Below, piece by piece: positions 33,251 through 35,076 of a DNA stretch of 35,076 nucleotides. The position numbers and the translations under genes were made by a program. The DNA lies in NCBI GenBank assembly GCA_964532595.1, contig CAZHIQ010000029.1:1-35076 (forward strand), in the 5' to 3' direction. The stretch comes from Chryseosolibacter sp964532595. Lineage in GTDB: Bacteria; Bacteroidota; Bacteroidia; Cytophagales; Cyclobacteriaceae. The notes under the pieces were generated by a model. The model was given only the letters and a program-made list of their open reading frames with translations. It was not told where the DNA came from and did no database searches. The number at the start of each line of letters is the position of its first letter. Position 1 is the first letter of the stretch.

Positions 33251-35076
33251 ATGATGGATTTTACCGGAGGTAGTAAATACGTGAAAGGCGGCAAGAAAGC
33301 CATAGATTATTTGTTTATCGGAGCTCTCGTTATTTGGCTGGCAGGTGCCGCTCATGGGCAGGCCCGGGTCCTGGACTCCACACAGCACCACCTGCGCAAC
33401 GCCGGGGGTCGCGAGTGGGCCTCTTTCGCTGAAACCGCGGAAAGCAGCACCCTCACTATCCGGTTTTCTGCCGAACGTAACCCTTCTGAATGGACCCTTT
33501 CGATCCGTCAATCCGACGTTCGACAGACCTGGGAGGTAACGCTGAATGGTCACTCGATCGGCCTCCTGGCTGCTGATGAAAAAGACCTGATACACTACCT
33601 GCGCATCATGCCCGGCGTCATCGGTAGTGACAACCTGCTCGAGATATCAAGTCGCGACCGGCAGCCTGACGATATCCTCGTGGGCAGTATTATCCTCTAC
33701 TCAGAATCGCGCGAACAAATCCTTTCGAAGGCCCATGTTTCGCTCGAGATAATTGACCAGGGCACACAGCAGCGCATCCCCTCGCGGATAACTATTGCTA
33801 ACCAGGATGGAATACTTCAACCGGTCGTGGCCGCCAACGACGCCCCTGTGGTCGTACGCCCCGGATACGTCTACACTGCCAATGGCCAGGTAATTCTGGG
33901 ACTCCCCTCCGGACGTTATACGTTATACGCGACAAGAGGCTTCGAGTATGGTGTTGACTCGGTTACCGTAGATCTTTCTTCGGGCGACCACCAGGAAAGC
34001 AAACTCTTTTTACGCCGCGAAGTCGAAACCACAGGATGGGTGAGTTGTGACCCACACATCCACACCCTGACCTGGTCGAGGCACGGCGACGCCTCGGCAA
34101 TGGAAAGAGCAATTACTATTGCAGGCGAAGATATTGAAATGCCCGTCATTACGGATCACAACACGCACGCTGACCTTCGGTCATTTGCGCGGGACCTGCG
34201 GCTTGACCGCTACTTCACGCCGTTGACCGGCAACGAAGTCACGACTCCGGTAGGTCACTTCAATGTGTTTCCTCTGTCTACCGGCGGTCAGCCTGTCAAC
34301 CCTCGCGTGTCAAACTGGAAAGCTTTGGCGCGATCGCTTCCGAACCTCGGTAGTACGGCTGTCATCCTGAACCACCCACGCGACCTCTATCAGGGATTTC
34401 GCCCTTTTGATCCCGACCTTCACATCGCCGAGGCAGGACTCCGGCTTGATCAACAATCCATTCCGGCAAACGCAATTGAAGTAATCAATTCCTCCGCCTT
34501 GCAAAGCGATCCCTTCCTGGGTATGCATGACTGGTTCGGATTACTCAATCACGGCATGTCGGTAACACCCGTGGGCGCAAGTGCATCACATGAAGTAAGT
34601 CGACATATCGTCGGACAAGCACGTACGTATATCCGCAGCAACGACGACAATCCGGGAGAAATCGATTCTTCATTGGCAACACGGAATTTCATTGAAGGAA
34701 ATGTGATGGTCAGCTTCGGACTCCTTGCACAGATCGAAATCAACGACACTTACGGTCCCGGCGAGCTCGTCCCTGCCTCGGAGCAAGTCAAGATAAGAGT
34801 AAAAGTATCGGGCCCCTCCTGGGCAAGGGCTGACAAAGTTGTTCTTTACGCCAACGGAAAGAAGCTTCGTGAAGAAACTATTGAAACGCCTGACTCGGTC
34901 GCTGGAGGCGTTAAATGGTCGGGCGAATGGCAGCTCACCATGCCTATTCACGATGTGTACCTTGTCGCCGTTGCAGAAGGTCTCGCCAAATCCCTCCCCT
35001 ATTGGCCCATAGCCAAACCGTATCAACCGGTATCCCGCGACTGGACTCCGCACTTCATAGGAATTTCCGGCGCCGT
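33251..35076 (+). CDS. secreted CehA/McbA-type PHP-domain metallohydrolase (partial, runs off the right edge)
   Basis: The frame is open from ATG 33251 to the window end without a stop (608 codons so far). The N-terminal hydrophobic segment DYLFIGALVIWLAGAAHGQA (about residues 19-38) is a signal peptide. A region of about 220 residues that looks beta-rich follows (for example WTLSIRQSDVRQTWEVTLNG). Then comes a PHP-like domain with the metal motifs DPHIHT (about 267), VITDHNTHAD (about 299), TGNEVT and the later LNHPRD (about 374). The later part returns to beta-rich sequence. CehA/McbA-like enzymes hydrolyse ester or carbamate bonds, but the natural substrate here is unknown. Two ATGs in a row (33251, 33254) leave the start ambiguous by one codon. 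It is divergent from the oxidoreductase operon. Confidence 0.85.
   Translation, partial: MMDFTGGSKYVKGGKKAIDYLFIGALVIWLAGAAHGQARVLDSTQHHLRNAGGREWASFAETAESSTLTIRFSAERNPSEWTLSIRQSDVRQTWEVTLNGHSIGLLAADEKDLIHYLRIMPGVIGSDNLLEISSRDRQPDDILVGSIILYSESREQILSKAHVSLEIIDQGTQQRIPSRITIANQDGILQPVVAANDAPVVVRPGYVYTANGQVILGLPSGRYTLYATRGFEYGVDSVTVDLSSGDHQESKLFLRREVETTGWVSCDPHIHTLTWSRHGDASAMERAITIAGEDIEMPVITDHNTHADLRSFARDLRLDRYFTPLTGNEVTTPVGHFNVFPLSTGGQPVNPRVSNWKALARSLPNLGSTAVILNHPRDLYQGFRPFDPDLHIAEAGLRLDQQSIPANAIEVINSSALQSDPFLGMHDWFGLLNHGMSVTPVGASASHEVSRHIVGQARTYIRSNDDNPGEIDSSLATRNFIEGNVMVSFGLLAQIEINDTYGPGELVPASEQVKIRVKVSGPSWARADKVVLYANGKKLREETIETPDSVAGGVKWSGEWQLTMPIHDVYLVAVAEGLAKSLPYWPIAKPYQPVSRDWTPHFIGISGA

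Overview
The window looks like chromosomal DNA of a Bacteroidota member, most likely a soil or freshwater Cytophagales of the Chryseolinea/Ohtaekwangia kind. Support comes from the gene families (SMUG2-type glycosylase, heterodimeric methylmalonyl-CoA mutase, GH3-like adenylating enzyme, DUF6807 protein, Tat-signal Gfo/Idh/MocA oxidoreductase, DUF4142 lipoprotein), from scarce Shine-Dalgarno sites, and from a few promoters resembling TTG-N(17-23)-TAnnTTTG. The organism is an inference. I see no rRNA, tRNA, CRISPR array, transposase, phage gene or integration site.

Layout. 1-3431 (minus): methylmalonyl-CoA mutase small and large subunits overlapping by ATGA, followed immediately by the start of dxr, which is cut by the left edge. 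3618-5045: dnaA, divergent from the mutase. 5065-6561 (minus): envelope HtrA/Deg protease. 6703-13220 (plus): GH3-like ligase, membrane-anchored patatin-like lipase, UPF1/IGHMBP2-like helicase and SMUG2 DNA glycosylase. 13217-15676 (minus): HrpB helicase. 15763-16700 (minus): two small KGG-repeat stress proteins, each with a strong hairpin terminator. 17347-18444: secreted OmpA-type protein. 18431-21321: DUF1905/YdeI-like protein, glycerate kinase, MaoC dehydratase and DUF4142 lipoprotein. 21448-22566: Tat-exported GH5 glycosidase. 22568-24580: small genes including a 51-aa zinc-ribbon membrane protein and the ribosome hibernation factor. 24798-26431: two tail-to-tail short-chain dehydrogenases. 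26476-28245: GH9 cellulase-like enzyme. 28404-29335: secreted Dabb and YHS proteins. 29475-35076: two Gfo/Idh/MocA oxidoreductases, a DUF6807 protein and, divergently, a large secreted CehA/McbA-type PHP metallohydrolase that runs off the right edge.

How the genes fit together. Most of the window is housekeeping (replication start, envelope quality control, propionate/succinate interconversion, isoprenoid synthesis, ribosome hibernation, uracil repair). It is mixed with a saccharolytic, envelope-oriented set: GH5, GH9, periplasmic oxidoreductase, DUF6807 and PHP hydrolase. The gene packing is tight: four convergent pairs overlap at, or nearly touch at, their stop codons, while others are separated by clear bidirectional hairpin terminators. 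I did not find an unmistakable new defence or mobile system. The best leads are the 29.4-35 kb oxidoreductase/DUF6807/PHP locus, the KGG gene pair with its structured leader, the GH3-patatin pairing, and the compact mutase subunits.
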